From: Gari tellinella
Taxonomy: Eukaryota; Mollusca; Bivalvia; Cardiida; Psammobiidae
Direction: 5' to 3'
NCBI GenBank assembly: GCA_922989275.2
Contig: OV277871.1
Span: 33,738,693-33,802,692 of the forward strand
DNA: 64,000 nt
Below, one piece after another: positions 32,766 through 45,174 of this stretch. The first letter of the stretch is position 1. Each line of letters begins with the position of its first letter. A program made the position numbers and the translations under genes. Under the pieces are notes generated by a model. It made no database searches. It worked only from the letters and a program-made list of their open reading frames with translations, and was not told the origin of the DNA.

Positions 32766-34454
32766 CAACGATTCCTTCCTTACAACAACGCTTGCCGCTG
32801 TACAGTGCCCCTCCCAACAACGGTCCTCTTTACAACGATTCCCTTCTTACAACAACGCTTGCCGCTGTACATGCTCCCTCCCAACAACGGCCCTATGACC
32901 ACCGTTTCCCTCCTTACAACAACGCTTGCCACTGTACAGTGCCCCTCCCAACAACGGTCCTCTTTACAACGATTCCCTCCTTACAACAACGCTTGCCGCT
33001 GTACATGCTCCCTCCCAACAACGGCCCTATGACCACCGTTTCCCTCCTTACAACAACGCTTGCCACTGTACAGAGCCCCTCCCAACAACGGTCCTCTTTA
33101 CAACGATTCCCTCCTTACAACAACGCTTGCCGCTGTACATTGCTCCCTCCCAAACGGTCCTCTTAACAACGATTCCTTCCTTAAGACAACGCTTGCCACT
33201 GTACATTGCCCCTCCCAAACGGTCCTCTTCACAACGATTCCCTCCTTACAACAACGCTTGCCGCTGTACATTGCTCCCTCCCAAACGGTCCTCTTAACAA
33301 CGATTCCTTCCTTACAACAACGCTTGCCACTGTACAGTGCACCCTCCCCAAACGGTCCTCTTCACAACGATTCCTTCATTACAACAACGCTTGCCACTGT
33401 ACAGTGCACCCTCCCCAAACGGTCCTCTTCACAACGATTCCTTCATTACAACAACGCTTGCCACTGTACAGTGCACCCTCCCCAAACGGTCCTCTTCACA
33501 ACGATTCCTTCATTACAACAACGCTTGCCACTGTACAGTGCACCCTCCCCAAAACGGTCCTCTTCACAAAGATTCCTTCCTTACAACAACGCTTGCCGCT
33601 GTACAGTGCCCCCTCTTCATAACGGTCCTCTTCACAACGGTTCCCTCCTTACAATAACGCTTGCCACTGTACATTGCTCCCTCTTCACAACGGTCCTCTT
33701 CACAACGATTCCCTCCTTACAATAGCGCTTGCAGCTGTACAGTGCCCCCTCTTCACAACGGTCCTCTTCACAACGGTTCCCTCCTTACAATTACGCTTGC
33801 CACTGTACATTGCTCTCTCTTCACAACGGTCCTCTTCACAACGATTCCCTCCTTACAATAGCGCTTGCAGCTGTACAGTGCCCCCTCTTCACAACGGTCC
33901 TCTTCACAACGGTTCCCTCCTTACAATTACGCTTGCCACTGTACATTGCTCTCTCTTCACAACGGTCCTCTTCACAACGATTCCCTCCTTACAATAGCGC
34001 TTGCAGCTGTACAGTGCCCCCTCTTCACAACGGTCCTCTTCACAACGGTTCCCTCCTTACAATTACGCTTGCCACTGTACATTGCTCTCTCTTCACAACG
34101 GTCCTCTTCACAACGGTTCCCTCCTTACAATAGTGCTTGCCGCTGTACAGTGCCCCCTCTTCACAACGGTCCTCTTCATAACAATTCCCTCCTTACAACA
34201 ACGCTTGCCGCTGTACATTGCTCCCTCACAACAACGGCCCTATGACTACCGGTTCCCTCCTTACAACAACGCTTGCCACTGTACAGAGCCCCTCCCAACA
34301 ACGGTCCTCTTCACAACGATTCCCTCCTTACAATAACGCTTGCCACTGTACAGTGCCCCTCCTAACAACGGTCCTCTTCACAAAGATTCCTTCCTTACAA
34401 TAACGCTTGCCACTGTACAGTGCCCCTCCCAACAACGGTCCTCTTCACAAAGAT

Positions 34455-35398
34455 TCCCTCCTTACAACAACGCTTGTCACTGTACATTGCTCACTCCCTA
34501 CAACGGTCCTCCTTACAACGAGTCCCTCCTTACAACAACGCTTGTCACTGTACATTGCTCACTCCCTACAACGGTCCTCCTTACAACGAGTCCCTCCTTA
34601 CAACAACGCTTGTCACTGTACATTACTCACTCCCTACAACGGTCCTCCTTACAACGAGTACCTCCTTACAACAACGCTTGTCACTGTACATTACTCACTC
34701 CCTACAACGGTCCTCCTTACAACGAGTCCCTCCTTACAACAACGCTTGTCACTGTACATTACTCACTCCCTACAACGGTCCTCCTTACAACGAGTCCCTC
34801 CTTACAACAACGCTTGTCACTGTACATTGCTCACTCCCTACAACGGTCCTCCTTACAACGAGTCCCTCCTTACAACAACGCTTGTCACTGTACATTACTC
34901 ACTCCCTACAACGGTCCTCCTTACAACGAGTACCTCCTTACAACAACGCTTGTCACTGTACATTACTCACTCCCTACAACGGTCCTCCTTACAACGAGTC
35001 CCTCCTTACAACAACGCTTGTCACTGTACATTACTCACTCCCTACAACGGTCCTCCTTACAACGAGTCCCTCCTTACAACAACGCTTGTCACTGTACATT
35101 ACTCACTCCCTACAACGGTCCTCCTTACAACGAGTCCCTCCTTACAACAACGCTTGTCACTGTACATTGCTCACTCCCTACAACGGTCCTCCTTACAACG
35201 AGTCCCTCCTTACAACAACGCTTGTCACTGTACATTGCTCACTCCCTACAACGGTCCTCCTCACAACGAGTCCCTCCTTACAACAACGCTTGTCACTGTA
35301 CATTACTCACTCCCTACAACGGTCCTCCTTACAACGAGTCCCTCCTTACAACAACGCTTGTCACTGTACATTACTCACTCCCTACAACGGTCCTCTGA
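34455..35398. repeat. homogeneous block 2 of the 68-bp array
   Basis: About 14 units of the same subtype as block 1. It is followed by the same CTGAACAACGATTCCTTCC junction as block 1, at an offset of 2634 bp. Confidence 0.9.
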
Positions 35399-37544
35399 AC
35401 AACGATTCCTTCCTTACAACAACGCTTGCCGCTGTACAGTGCCCCTCCCAACAACGGTCCTCTTTACAACGATTCCCTCCTTACAACAACGCTTGCCGCT
35501 GTACATGCTCCCTCCCAACAACGGCCCTATGACCACCGTTTCCCTCCTTACAACAACGCTTGCCACTGTACAGTGCCCCTCCCAACAACGGTCCTCTTTA
35601 CAACGATTCCCTCCTTACAACAACGCTTGCCGCTGTACATGCTCCCTCCCAACAACGGCCCTATGACCACCGTTTCCCTCCTTACAACAACGCTTGCCGC
35701 TGTACATTGCTCCCTCCCAAACGGTCCTCTTAACAACGATTCCTTCCTTACAACAACGCTTGCCACTGTACATTGCCCCTCCCAAACGGTCCTCTTAACA
35801 ACGATTCCCTCCTTACAACAACGCTTGCCGCTGTACATTGCCTCCTCTTCACAATGGTCCTCTTCACAACGATTCCCTCCTTACAACAACGCTTGCCGCT
35901 GTACATTGCTCCCTCCCAAACGGTCCTCTTAACAACGATTCCTTCCTTACAACAACGCTTGCCACTGTACAGTGCACCCTCCCCAAAACGGTCCTCTTCA
36001 CAAAGATTCCTTCTTTACAACAACGCTTGCCGCTGTACAGTGCCCCCTCTTCACAACGGTCCTCTTCACAACGATTCCCTCCTTACAATAGCGCTTGCAG
36101 CTGTACAGTGCCCCCTCTTCACAACGGTCCTCTTCACAACGGTTCCCTCCTTACAATTACGCTTGCCACTGTACATTGCTCTCTCTTCACAACGGTCCTC
36201 TTCACAACGATTCCCTCCTTACAATAGCGCTTGCCGCTGTACATTGCTCCCTCCCCAAAACGACCCTCTGATCAACGGTTCCCTCCTTACAATAGTGCTT
36301 GCCGCTGTACAGTGCCCCCTCTTCACAACGGTCCTCTTCATAACGATTCCCTCCTTACAACAACGCTTGCCGCTGTACATTGCTCCCTCCCAACAACGGC
36401 CCTATGACTACCGGTTCCCTCCTTACAACAACGCTTGCCACTGTACAGAGCCCCTCCCACCAACGGTCCTCTTCACAACGATTCCCTCCTTACAATAACG
36501 CTTGCCACTGTACAGTGCCCCTCCTAACAACTGTCCTCTTCACAAAGATTCCTTCCTTACAATAACGCTTGCCACTGTACAGTGCCCCTCCCAACAACGG
36601 TCCTCTTCACAAAGATTCCTTCCTTACAATAACGCTTGCCACTGTACAGTGCCCCTCCCAACAACGGTCCTCTTTACAACGATTCCCTCCTTACAATAAC
36701 GCTTGCCACTGTATAGTGCCCCTCCCAACAACGGTCCTCTTCACAACGATTCCATCCTTACAATAACGCTTGCCGCTGTACAGTGACCCCCTCTTCACAA
36801 CGGTCCTCTTCACAACGATCCCCTTCTTACAACAACGCTTGTCGCTGTGCAGTGCCCCCTCTTCACAACGGTCTTCTTCACAACGATTCCCTCCTTACAA
36901 CAGCGCTTGCCGCTGTATATTGCTCCCTCCCAACAACGACCCTCTGAACAACGGTTCCCTCCTTACAATAGCGCTTGCCGCTTTACATTGCTCCCTCTTC
37001 ACAACGATTCCCTCCTTACAACAGCGCTTGCCGCTGTACATTGCTCCCTCCCAACAACGACCCTCTGAACAACGGTTCCCTCCTTACAATAGCGCTTGCC
37101 GCTTTACATTGCTCCCTCCCCAAAACGACCCTCTGAACAACGGTTCCCTCCTTACAATAGTGCTTGCCGCTGTACATTGCTCCCTCCCCACAACGGCCCT
37201 ATGAACAACGGTTCCCTCATTACAACAACGATTGCCGCTGTTTGAAGTACACCCTCTCCACAACGGCCCTATGAACAACGGTTCCCTCCTAACAACAACG
37301 CTTGTCGCCGGTTGAAGTTCACCCTCCGCACAACGGCCCTATGAACAACGGTTCCCTCATTACAACAACGATTGCCGCTGTTTGAAGTGCACCCTCTCCA
37401 CAACGGCCCTATGAACAATGGTTCCCTCCTAACAACAACGCTTGCCGCCTGTTGAAGTTCACCCTCCCCATAACGGCCCTGTGAACAACGGTTCCCTCAT
37501 TACAACAACGATTGAAGTGCACCCTCCCCACAACGGCCCTATGA

Positions 37545-37665
37545 ACAACAAAAGTTTATTGTAAACTGTATTATATGTATCTACATGTAATTTTGGCTTA
37601 TTCTATGAATAAATAAACATCAAAATCGACAATCCGTGTTTGAGTTAGAAATGGTACGTCAGCAC
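37545..37665. other. non-repeat insert near the array end
   Basis: GTTTATTGTAAACTGTATTA to GAGTTAGAAATGGTACGTCA interrupts the units. Contains AATAAATAAACA. Confidence 0.5.
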
Positions 37666-37934
37666 CGCTTGCCGCTGTACAGTGCTCCCCCACTACGGCC
37701 CTCTGAACAACGATTCCCTCCTTACAACAACGAGTGCCTCTGTTTGAAGTGCCCTCTCCCCAAAACTGCCCTCTGAACGATTCCCTCCTTAAAAACAACG
37801 CTTGCTGCTGTTCAGTGCAGTTTCCTCCCAATAACAACTCCCTCCGAACAACACATACAATATGTGTCTCTCATTGGGTGTTGTTGTAGAGAGGGAGCAC
37901 TGAACTCGTCTTTTACAAACTGTGTTCACGTGTA

Positions 37935-38175
37935 GAGTATATAAATATGTCCCATGCGGACAGTGTAGATCCAGATCAGAGAGGTCATAAACAAGCCCTC
38001 TGACCAGGTTCTGCACTGTTTACCATTTTGCAATAAACAAATTGTATTAAACAATCCTAAACAGTCATAACATGGACTCCATCTACATGTAATTGGAAAA
38101 TAGGAGTGTCGATTTGAAGTTTCATTGTCAATTAGTAAAGCTGAGGTAGGGTGATAGTTCAGCGTAAAATTAACT
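37935..38175. mobile_element. family D MITE, decayed
   Basis: GCGGACAGTGTAGATCCAGA / TCAGAGAGGTC with AGCCCTCTGACCAGGTTCTG; ATGGACTCCATCTACATG body. Confidence 0.6.
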
Positions 38176-38405
38176 CATTCACCTGTAAAGTTTTAATGGA
38201 AAATTCTAATATCCAATTAAGCTCAGTACACTTTTTTACTATTAAGGGTTGAATTTAACAATACATGTATATTGCAAAATGACATACAGTGCAGATCCTG
38301 ATCGGAGGGCTCCTACAGGAGCCCTCTGATCAGGGTATACACTGTTTGCATAGGACAAATGCTCTCTCCACATGTTCACCGTTTGTTATTGACTAGAATA
38401 TTTGT
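38168..38405. mobile_element. family D MITE
   Basis: AATTAACTCATTCACC left; hairpin ACAGTGCAGATCCTGATCGG / AGGGCTCC-TACA-GGAGCCCT nearly perfect. Confidence 0.68.
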
Positions 38406-38500
38406 CGCTTTGCGTAAAAAATAAAGCAGAAAGCTTATGATGGAGTTTTCTCAATTTACGTGTATTTTGCTTTAGACAGCTACCAGCCTTTAGTACTGAC
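38405..38500. repeat. degraded E-type hairpin
   Basis: TTTGCGTAAAAAATAAAGCA and GAAAGCTTATGATGGAGTTT with TTTTGCTTTAGAC. Confidence 0.4.
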
Positions 38501-38671
38501 AACCCCATACATTTCGGTGAAACAGTAAACGCATTTTAAAAAAGAAAATCGTTGCCTCGAATGAAAATCAGTTATATTTGATTTAGTTTTTAGCAATAGT
38601 GCTTGAGGTAATTACAAATTGGAAATCAAGTTTGAGACTAATTTATACATTTCACATACATTCTTATCAAA

Positions 38672-38865
38672 TACAGTCGAAACTCGATACTTCGAACTCG
38701 CGTTAGTTCGACATACCCATATTTCAAAGTTAAAATGTGGCTTAGTCACGTTTTAACTTTGAAGTACGGGTATGTTCGACATAACCGAGATCAACTGATC
38801 GAAATTCAACTTATGAAATACTGGTACGATCAGTTTAAGTGAGTTCGAAGTATCGAGTTAAAACA
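38672..38865. mobile_element. family J MITE
   Basis: TACAGTCGAAACTCGATACT left; GAGTTCGAAGTATCGAGTT right. Inner CCCATATTTCAAAGTTAAAA / TTTTAACTTTGAAGTACGGG stem. Confidence 0.8.
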
Positions 38866-38994
38866 AGATTTCAACACACGTGGAGTGGAAAGTAAGTTCG
38901 ACAACTCTTTCTAACAAATGAAAGTTGCCAGTATATATTACTCATCTTTGGTATTTTATCAAAAACGACCACACAGTATTGAAGGTCTGGGTCT

Positions 38995-39080
38995 TTACCC
39001 ATTACCCTATAGCTTGTTTCATATTTTGAACACAGGTTAACATTTAAAGTAGGTTGAGAGTAATGCCGAATGCGCCTTAC
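38995..39080. mobile_element. family B left half
   Basis: TTTACCCATTACCCTATAGC and TTTAAAGTAGGTTGAGAGTA, GAATGCGCCTTACG; the second arm is gone. Confidence 0.5.
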
Positions 39081-40400
39081 GTATGAGTTATACATGTAGT
39101 TCATTTTTTGAAAATTATGCAACGACCGTAGGGAGCGAACAGGTTATGTTGTATACATTTCAAACAAATGAACTATAACTGATTTACCGTTTGCCTCAAA
39201 TATGGCACGTAGTTTGGTGTATGGCAGTTACCGTTCAACTTACTTTACCTGTTAAGTTATCGCTCATTCCAAATTACCACTCGACCTAGTTTGTCAGCCA
39301 ATGCCAGAGCTTTATTTCGTAGGGCGGTGCTTCTTATTTTCAGAAGCTGGCGAGTTCACTTTTACACATGACGTCAAACAAAAAACTAGAAAATCGACCG
39401 GGAAACCTGTACTATGGCATGTGAAGTGGTACTGTACGCTTGTAGGGCTCGCTGTAGGCATAAAATAAGATTGACCGTAAATTTCAGTCACCAAGTATTA
39501 AGCAGCGCCTGATCAACGAAGATTCGAGTCCTTTAACCCACTAATAGAGCCAAGCAATAATTGTTTAAAGTATGTTAAGAAAAAATAGGAAAACACAAGT
39601 TACAGGGTGAAAACAGTTAAAACAAACCTAAATCAAGTGCATTCTTGGTTTCTAAATGGCATTGATCTGGACTGTGTTGTTTAGTGCGTTATACTATATA
39701 TTAATGACAAAAATGCCTATGGCACCGAAGGGGTTGAAGACGGCTGGCTGTTAACACAAGAATAAAATGCTTATAGGAGCCTCTGTATTGCTTGCCTAAT
39801 GCATTGATAAAAAGCAGCCCTATTTAAGCACAATATTGAAAATAAACTCATTCCTTTCGAGACGTTTTATAGTCAAATCTTTGTAAAGCAATTACACAAA
39901 AGAAGACTAGACCCACAGGTCGGCTGCCTAACCCTTTCAACCCAACACTTATACAATGAACAACTCGGGTCTAGTCCATTTTTGTAATAGGATCTCTACG
40001 ATGAAGTTCTACAATGTTTGCTCTGGACAACTGTTACGGGTACATTATAAATGACGAGTGTACTCGTCACCTAGGGTTCAATGAGTTAATGCAGGACATA
40101 AGTAATACAGAAAGGTCAATTCAGAGCGTTTCATTTTAATTTCATGATGCACTAACTATAGTCGCCTGTCTACAGAATTTTCAATGAAAGGCCGCAGTAC
40201 ACAGGTTATACTGTGATTCCCAGCTGAGCGGTTGCTGTATGACGTAAAGATGCGCTTCACCCCGCCTCAGCAAGCGCTGTCCATAACCGGTTCATGACTT
40301 GTTTATCTCTGCTATACCCAGGTACAAAACTGAAAAATTTGCGATATATTTTTTCATTTATCACTGAAATGGAGCCCTTTCATTGGCTGGCAAACTAGGG
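39080..40400. other. low-repeat unassigned region
   Basis: No MITE core and no frame above 65 codons with a recognisable domain. Some near-palindromic fragments (CGTGTACTCGTCACCTAGGG near 40060). Confidence 0.3.
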
Positions 40401-40410
40401 CAAACGGTAA

Positions 40411-40556
40411 TTAATATTAGATGGCAGATTGCGTGACATTCAAATTGTTAACCCGAGAAACAGAATGTCACCCGAGGCGTAGCCGAGGGTGACATTCTTG
40501 TTCTCGAGGGTTGACAATTTGAATGTCACGCAAACTGACATCTAATGTTTATTTTA
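40411..40556. repeat. palindromic repeat with GAGGCGTAGCCGAG centre
   Basis: Outer TTAGATGGCAGATTGCGTGA / TCACGCAAACTGACATCTAA and inner CAAATTGTTAACCC, AGAATGTCACCC pair with complementary arms around CGAGGCGTAGCCGAG. Confidence 0.8.
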
Positions 40557-41040
40557 TTACACCGAGCTTATCAACCCTGGTTTTGAAATCGTCTAATTCG
40601 TATTTTATAAAATGTGTTGTGAATACCAATTTAGCGCGGACATGTACGTAACGCGGGATATGACATCGCTGTCTTACGACGCCACATTGTTTATTATTAT
40701 ATTACAAGAAAGAAAGAAGAATGTTATGACAAGTAAATTGAAGACACAGCGTCTTTTCATTGTCTAGTTGGCAAATATCCTCTTCCGAAATGGTTGCAAA
40801 TCGTTTATCAAGTGCTCCAGGCGCTTGGATTCTTGTAAGGAATGGACAAAGGGAAGCAACTTGTACAGAAAATGCCAAAAGTTGATTAGGGGTTACCACT
40901 CTTCAAAACGTTCTATAACGTTCCCATAGCGAACATCATATCATATAGCTGACAGTATTTTAAAGAGTGGAGAAAAAACTAATATCATTTAGATTGACGT
41001 CACAAAAGGAATATCATTAAGAGAGACAGTATAGTTTTGG
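40557..41040. other. unassigned sequence
   Basis: No domain recognised in a 65-codon minus-strand frame at 40702-40899. GTGTTGTGAATACC and CATGTACGTAACGCGGG are not repeat matches I can name. Confidence 0.3.
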
Positions 41041-41099
41041 ATAGATGTAAAGACATGCAAAATGTTAACTTTAGGTCTATGGCAAATTAACATTGTAAC

Positions 41100-41700
41100 T
41101 CAAAGCGAGGTGTGATAAAAATAAGTGTGTAGGTTTTGGGTATGTCAGGTTAAATGTTTAGGTCACGTAGGTCAAAGGTCAACTATTTGAAATGACAATA
41201 ACCTTTGATCCTCAAGAAATAGTGACTTCATATTTGGTATACATATCGCTTTAATATAGACAGGCTTGAAATGTATACTTAAAATACGTTGAGTCAAAAG
41301 TCAAGGTCACAGAGGTCAAAAGGTCAAATTTAATTACAACCTTAATGTTGGCAATAATTTTTTAACTATTACCTATACACACTCAATACACAGGTACAGG
41401 TATATGAGAGTACAGGGTTTGGGCATATTGAGTCAAAGGTGAAGGTCACAGATGACAAAGGATAAAACATTTGAAATGGCAATAACATTTGACCCCCAAG
41501 TAATAAGAACTTCATATTTGGTGTGCATATTGCTCTAATAAAGAGGATTTTCAATAACTATATTTTTAAACATATCGAATCCAAGGTAAAGGTCACAGAG
41601 TTCAAACGGTGAAAATTTAAAATGGCTATTACGTGTGACCCTTAGGTGACAGGTAAGTTCAAAAAGGTCAGAAGGTCAAATATTTGAGAGTGTGGTAGGG
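41100..41700. repeat. AGGTCA-rich tandem-like repeat, ~3-4 diverged units
   Basis: Units share CTTCATATTTGGTRTACAT, TTGAAATGGCAATAACMTTT and GTCAAGGTCACAGAGGTCAA; spacing is about 150-190 bp. Many AGGTCA or GGTCAAA strings in direct repeat. Confidence 0.75.
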
Positions 41701-41719
41701 GGCATAGTGTTTTTCACTT

Positions 41720-42228
41720 TTACCTTTAACCTCTACTTCATTCAAGCGTTAACAGTGCATTTGTTTTTACATGAATTTGATTTAAAAATAAAGCATCGTG
41801 TAAAAGAAATATTAATAATAATTTTGATACCACATTTGCCTATATTTCTTTAAAAAAGGATGGACATTTTATTTCCTAAACAAGAGCAGTTTCTCTTTCG
41901 TGTCAGTATAGTAACTTCCCGTCAAGCATATTTCCTCTTATACCACCTTTCTTCTATAATTAGGTTCAACACGCAAAAACTACATCTAGGTGTAGGCCTA
42001 AACCATAACCTAGGAAGAATATTTTGCATCCATTGATGATTGTGCCGATTCTTTCTTTATGTTGTCTTCCTGAAAAATGGTCGTCTAACTAGAAGACCAT
42101 TTCTTTTCGGTCCGCGTTTAGGTTAACCTACTCGGCGGATAATGCCATCCATTGATTATTTCATGGTAACAACCAATCTTGACTTTGAAACATTAAACTC
42201 TTCCACCAGTGGTGATACTTGTAGCTGT
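41720..42228. other. AT-rich unassigned sequence
   Basis: A short stem CTTCCTGAAAAATGGTCGTC / AGAAGACCATTTC at 42065-42110; otherwise nothing recognised. Confidence 0.3.
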
Positions 42229-43055
42229 AAGTGAGTAGTTCAGACATGTGACCCAATGCGGCTGAAACTAGGCGATATCCCAAGATATCTGTGACTGGTT
42301 AGTTCTGACATGTGACCCAATGCTGCTGAAACTAGGCGATATCCCAAGATATCTGTGACTGGTTAGTTCTGACATGTGATCCATTGCTGCTGAAACTAGG
42401 CGATATCCCAAGATATCTGTGACTGGTTAGTTCTGACATGTGACCCATTGCTGCTGAAACTAGGCGATATCCCAAGATATATGTGACTGGTTAGTTCTGA
42501 CATGTGACCCAATGCTGCTGAAACTAGGCGATATCCCAAGATATCTGTGACTGGTTAGTTCTGACATGTGACCCATTGCTGCTGAAACTAGGCGATATTC
42601 CAAGATATCTGTGACTGGCTAGTTCTGACATGTGACCCATTGCTGCTGAAACTAGGCGATATCCCAAGATATCTGTGACTGGTTAGTTCTGACATGTGAC
42701 CCATTGCTGCTGAAACTAGGCGATATTCCAAGATATCTGTGACTGGTTAGTTCTGACATGTGACCCAATCCTGCTGAAACTAGGCGATATTCCAAGATAT
42801 CTGTGACTGGCTAGTTCTGACATGTGACCCATTGCTGCTGAAACTAGGCGATATTCCAAGATATATGTGACTGGTTAGTTCTGACATGTGACCCAATCCT
42901 GCTGAAACTAGGCGATATCCCAAGATATCTGTGACTGGCTAGTTCTGACATGTGACTCATTGCTGCTGAAACTAGGCGATATCCCAAGCTATCTGTGACT
43001 GGTTAGTTCTGACATGTGACCCAATGCTGCTGAAACAAAATGATACCCCAAGATT
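42229..43055. repeat. 64-bp minisatellite, about 13 copies
   Basis: Unit: TAGTTCTGACATGTGACCCA then TTGCTGCTGAAACTAGGCGA and TATCCCAAGATATCTGTGAC TGGT. Period exactly 64. Subtypes alternate (TATTCC versus TATCCC, CAATCC versus CATTGC). Confidence 0.94.
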
Positions 43056-43346
43056 TGTTTGGCAGGTGTCTGTTATGGTTGAGTACCCCTGATGAAATTT
43101 TGCCAATATCGGTCTATATACAAGATACAAGAGATACAAGATACAAGAAGATTTATTTAACGTCGGATACAATATAACAATAAACATTAGCTGTAACAGC
43201 TATTTTCCGACAAACACAAGTATAATATAAACAAGAGTAAAAATGCTGTAAAAAAAGAAGGACTGTAAAAGAAAGGGTTTACATATAAGGTTGCAATCTA
43301 AGAATACAAATTATTTAGGTTGTTTATGTTTTGTTCTCCAGAACTA

Positions 43347-43850
43347 GGGGCTTTTGATCAACAGACTCTGCCCTGTTTGTTAAGTAGTGTACAGGTCTAA
43401 TATTGGTTAGTTCAAGAGAACAAAACACACACACACAAACAGAAAGTATATGTACATCACTGTAGAGGCTGTTACATAAGCACAGCACTAAACAAAAGAG
43501 GAGAAATACAGATAGTGGCCACTATATAATCTAACCACGCCTGCTAAGTTGTTCTTAGTTTAATGCTGCCTGCCTTTCACGGCTCGTTGGCCACTATATA
43601 ATATAGGGGCTTTTGATCAACAGACTCTGGCCTGTTTGTTAAGTATTGTACAGGTCTAATATTGGTTAGTTCAAGAGAACAAAAACACACACACAAAAAT
43701 AGAAAGTATATGTACATCACTGTAGAGGCTGTTACATAAGCACAGCACTAAACAAAAGAGGAGAAATACAGATAGTGGCCACTATATAATCTAACCACGC
43801 CTGTTAAGTTGTTCATAGTTTAATGCTGCCTGCCTGTCATCCTGCTCGTC
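43347..43850. repeat. tandem duplication of ~259 bp
   Basis: GGGGCTTTTGATCAACAGAC starts at 43347 and again at 43606; both copies run to CTAACCACGCCTG and TTTAATGCTGCCTGCC with few differences. Each has a CA run. Confidence 0.9.
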
Positions 43851-43859
43851 TGCACTCCC

Positions 43860-45170
43860 TATTGATTGATTCCCTATAAATGTTCGCTATCTTATCATTA
43901 TCAAACTTATGTGGTTTGCCATTTCGAAAATTTGAGAAATATATTTACTCATATCTTAATTCTTGGTTTATTTTTTAAATTCAATTACAAAAAAAATCAT
44001 GATTCAAATTGTTCGTTGTATTTTTATTTTGATCCGGACAACTATGCTCTTAATTATTTAATAAAGAGTGTGAAGTTGAGAAAACACGGATCGTCCCCTA
44101 TTATTTCCGGGTGTTTCCTTGGCAGGAACAAAAAGGAAAAGCATAATCGATAAGTATGTTTTCCGAAAGTGTTAATGAATATCTTTGAAATTTTATAATG
44201 ATTAAATAATTTCAGTTATTTAATTGTCCAAATAAATGAGAAATGGGCCCGTAAAACAGGCTTGCAAATATCGTCTAGCGCCGTGGTTTAGACTAAACCT
44301 CATGCTCGTGACGTCACTTCTTGTTGAAAGTCGGTCAACAGAACTGTCTTATTCCACATTCTTACAATTCATGGACAAATCAGGCAAATAGCAGTTAAAA
44401 TACAAGACCAGAGCGTCTGTACCAAATCTTTGTACGTAATCCTCCCTAACGACACCGTTCCAAACGCCATGGTCATTATGAAAACGTCTGTAAATCCATT
44501 TTTTCTGCCCGTGTGTTCGTTTGTTGTTTGCCTTGTCAAGTCACGGACCCAAGAGGAAATTTACGACGTAAAGAATGAAATCGTCTTAATACGGCTTAGA
44601 TTCCGCGATCTCTAGCTCCGAAAACGTCCAGAATCTTACAAAAGAATTATTAAAATATTTGTATTGATTTTGAGTTCATTAGAAATGTGTTGTTAGGACT
44701 TTAGGGAACACACCCATTTTGTCAACATTCTTGAAATATTCTACTTCCCTTTATAATTTTATTGTTAATACGATTTTAAATGTCATCGCGCACATCATTA
44801 ATGTTATACTGTATGAACACTCATGAAGTATGGCATTTGAAAGCATTTATCTAATATCTTCATTATAAAAATATGGTGAGTCATTCAGTCATTGCGTATT
44901 GTCAGAAATAGGGAGTATTGAAGTAGAAGTATGCTAGTGTAGACAACTTTTTTAGTGCATCTGAATTTAGTACGTAATAGAATCCTATAAAGGCTTTAAC
45001 ACGATGGATGAGAAGAGACACAGTTATCATTGGTGATTGTCTCATAGGGCTGACTTAAACGCCTCTAATGCACTATGCTGTCTGGCAGTTTGTTCCATTG
45101 TAATTTGTAGCATGGCATAACGTTTGTACAGATCCTTTGGCAAAGTGCATACAGACTACAGTGTACTTGT
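43860..45170. other. low-repeat unassigned region
   Basis: No MITE core. A full TGACGTCA site lies at 44309-44316. Frames at 43866-44153 and 44430-44615 (95 and 61 codons) match nothing I know. Confidence 0.3.
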
Positions 45171-45174
45171 GAAG

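Larger units (their letters stand above)
31511..37902 (-). repeat. ~6.4 kb array of ~68-bp units bounded by family G ends
   Basis: It opens with CAGTGCTCCCTCCCTACAAC, the reversed right end of G, and closes with GTTGTTGTAGAGAGGGAGCA CTG, the reversed left end. Units share CTACAACGG, TTACAACGA, CCTCCTTACAACAACGCTTG and CACTGTACA. About 90 units; the period is exactly 68 in the homogeneous blocks. The unit lacks stop codons on the + strand in all frames, so long frames (to 516 codons) cycle through the same peptides; none has a protein-like composition and none is called a gene. Confidence 0.9.

Noticed and set aside
31482..37204. Very long overlapping open frames (up to 516 codons)
   Set aside because: They arise because a stop-free 68-bp repeat is read in all three frames; the peptides are the same three strings in rotation, with no domain or start context.
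31511..37902. CRISPR-like array
   Set aside because: Regular repeats but no variable spacers; adjacent units are contiguous and the host is an animal.
44309..44316. TGACGTCA as a promoter element
   Set aside because: A single 8-bp site with no gene start nearby; could be chance.
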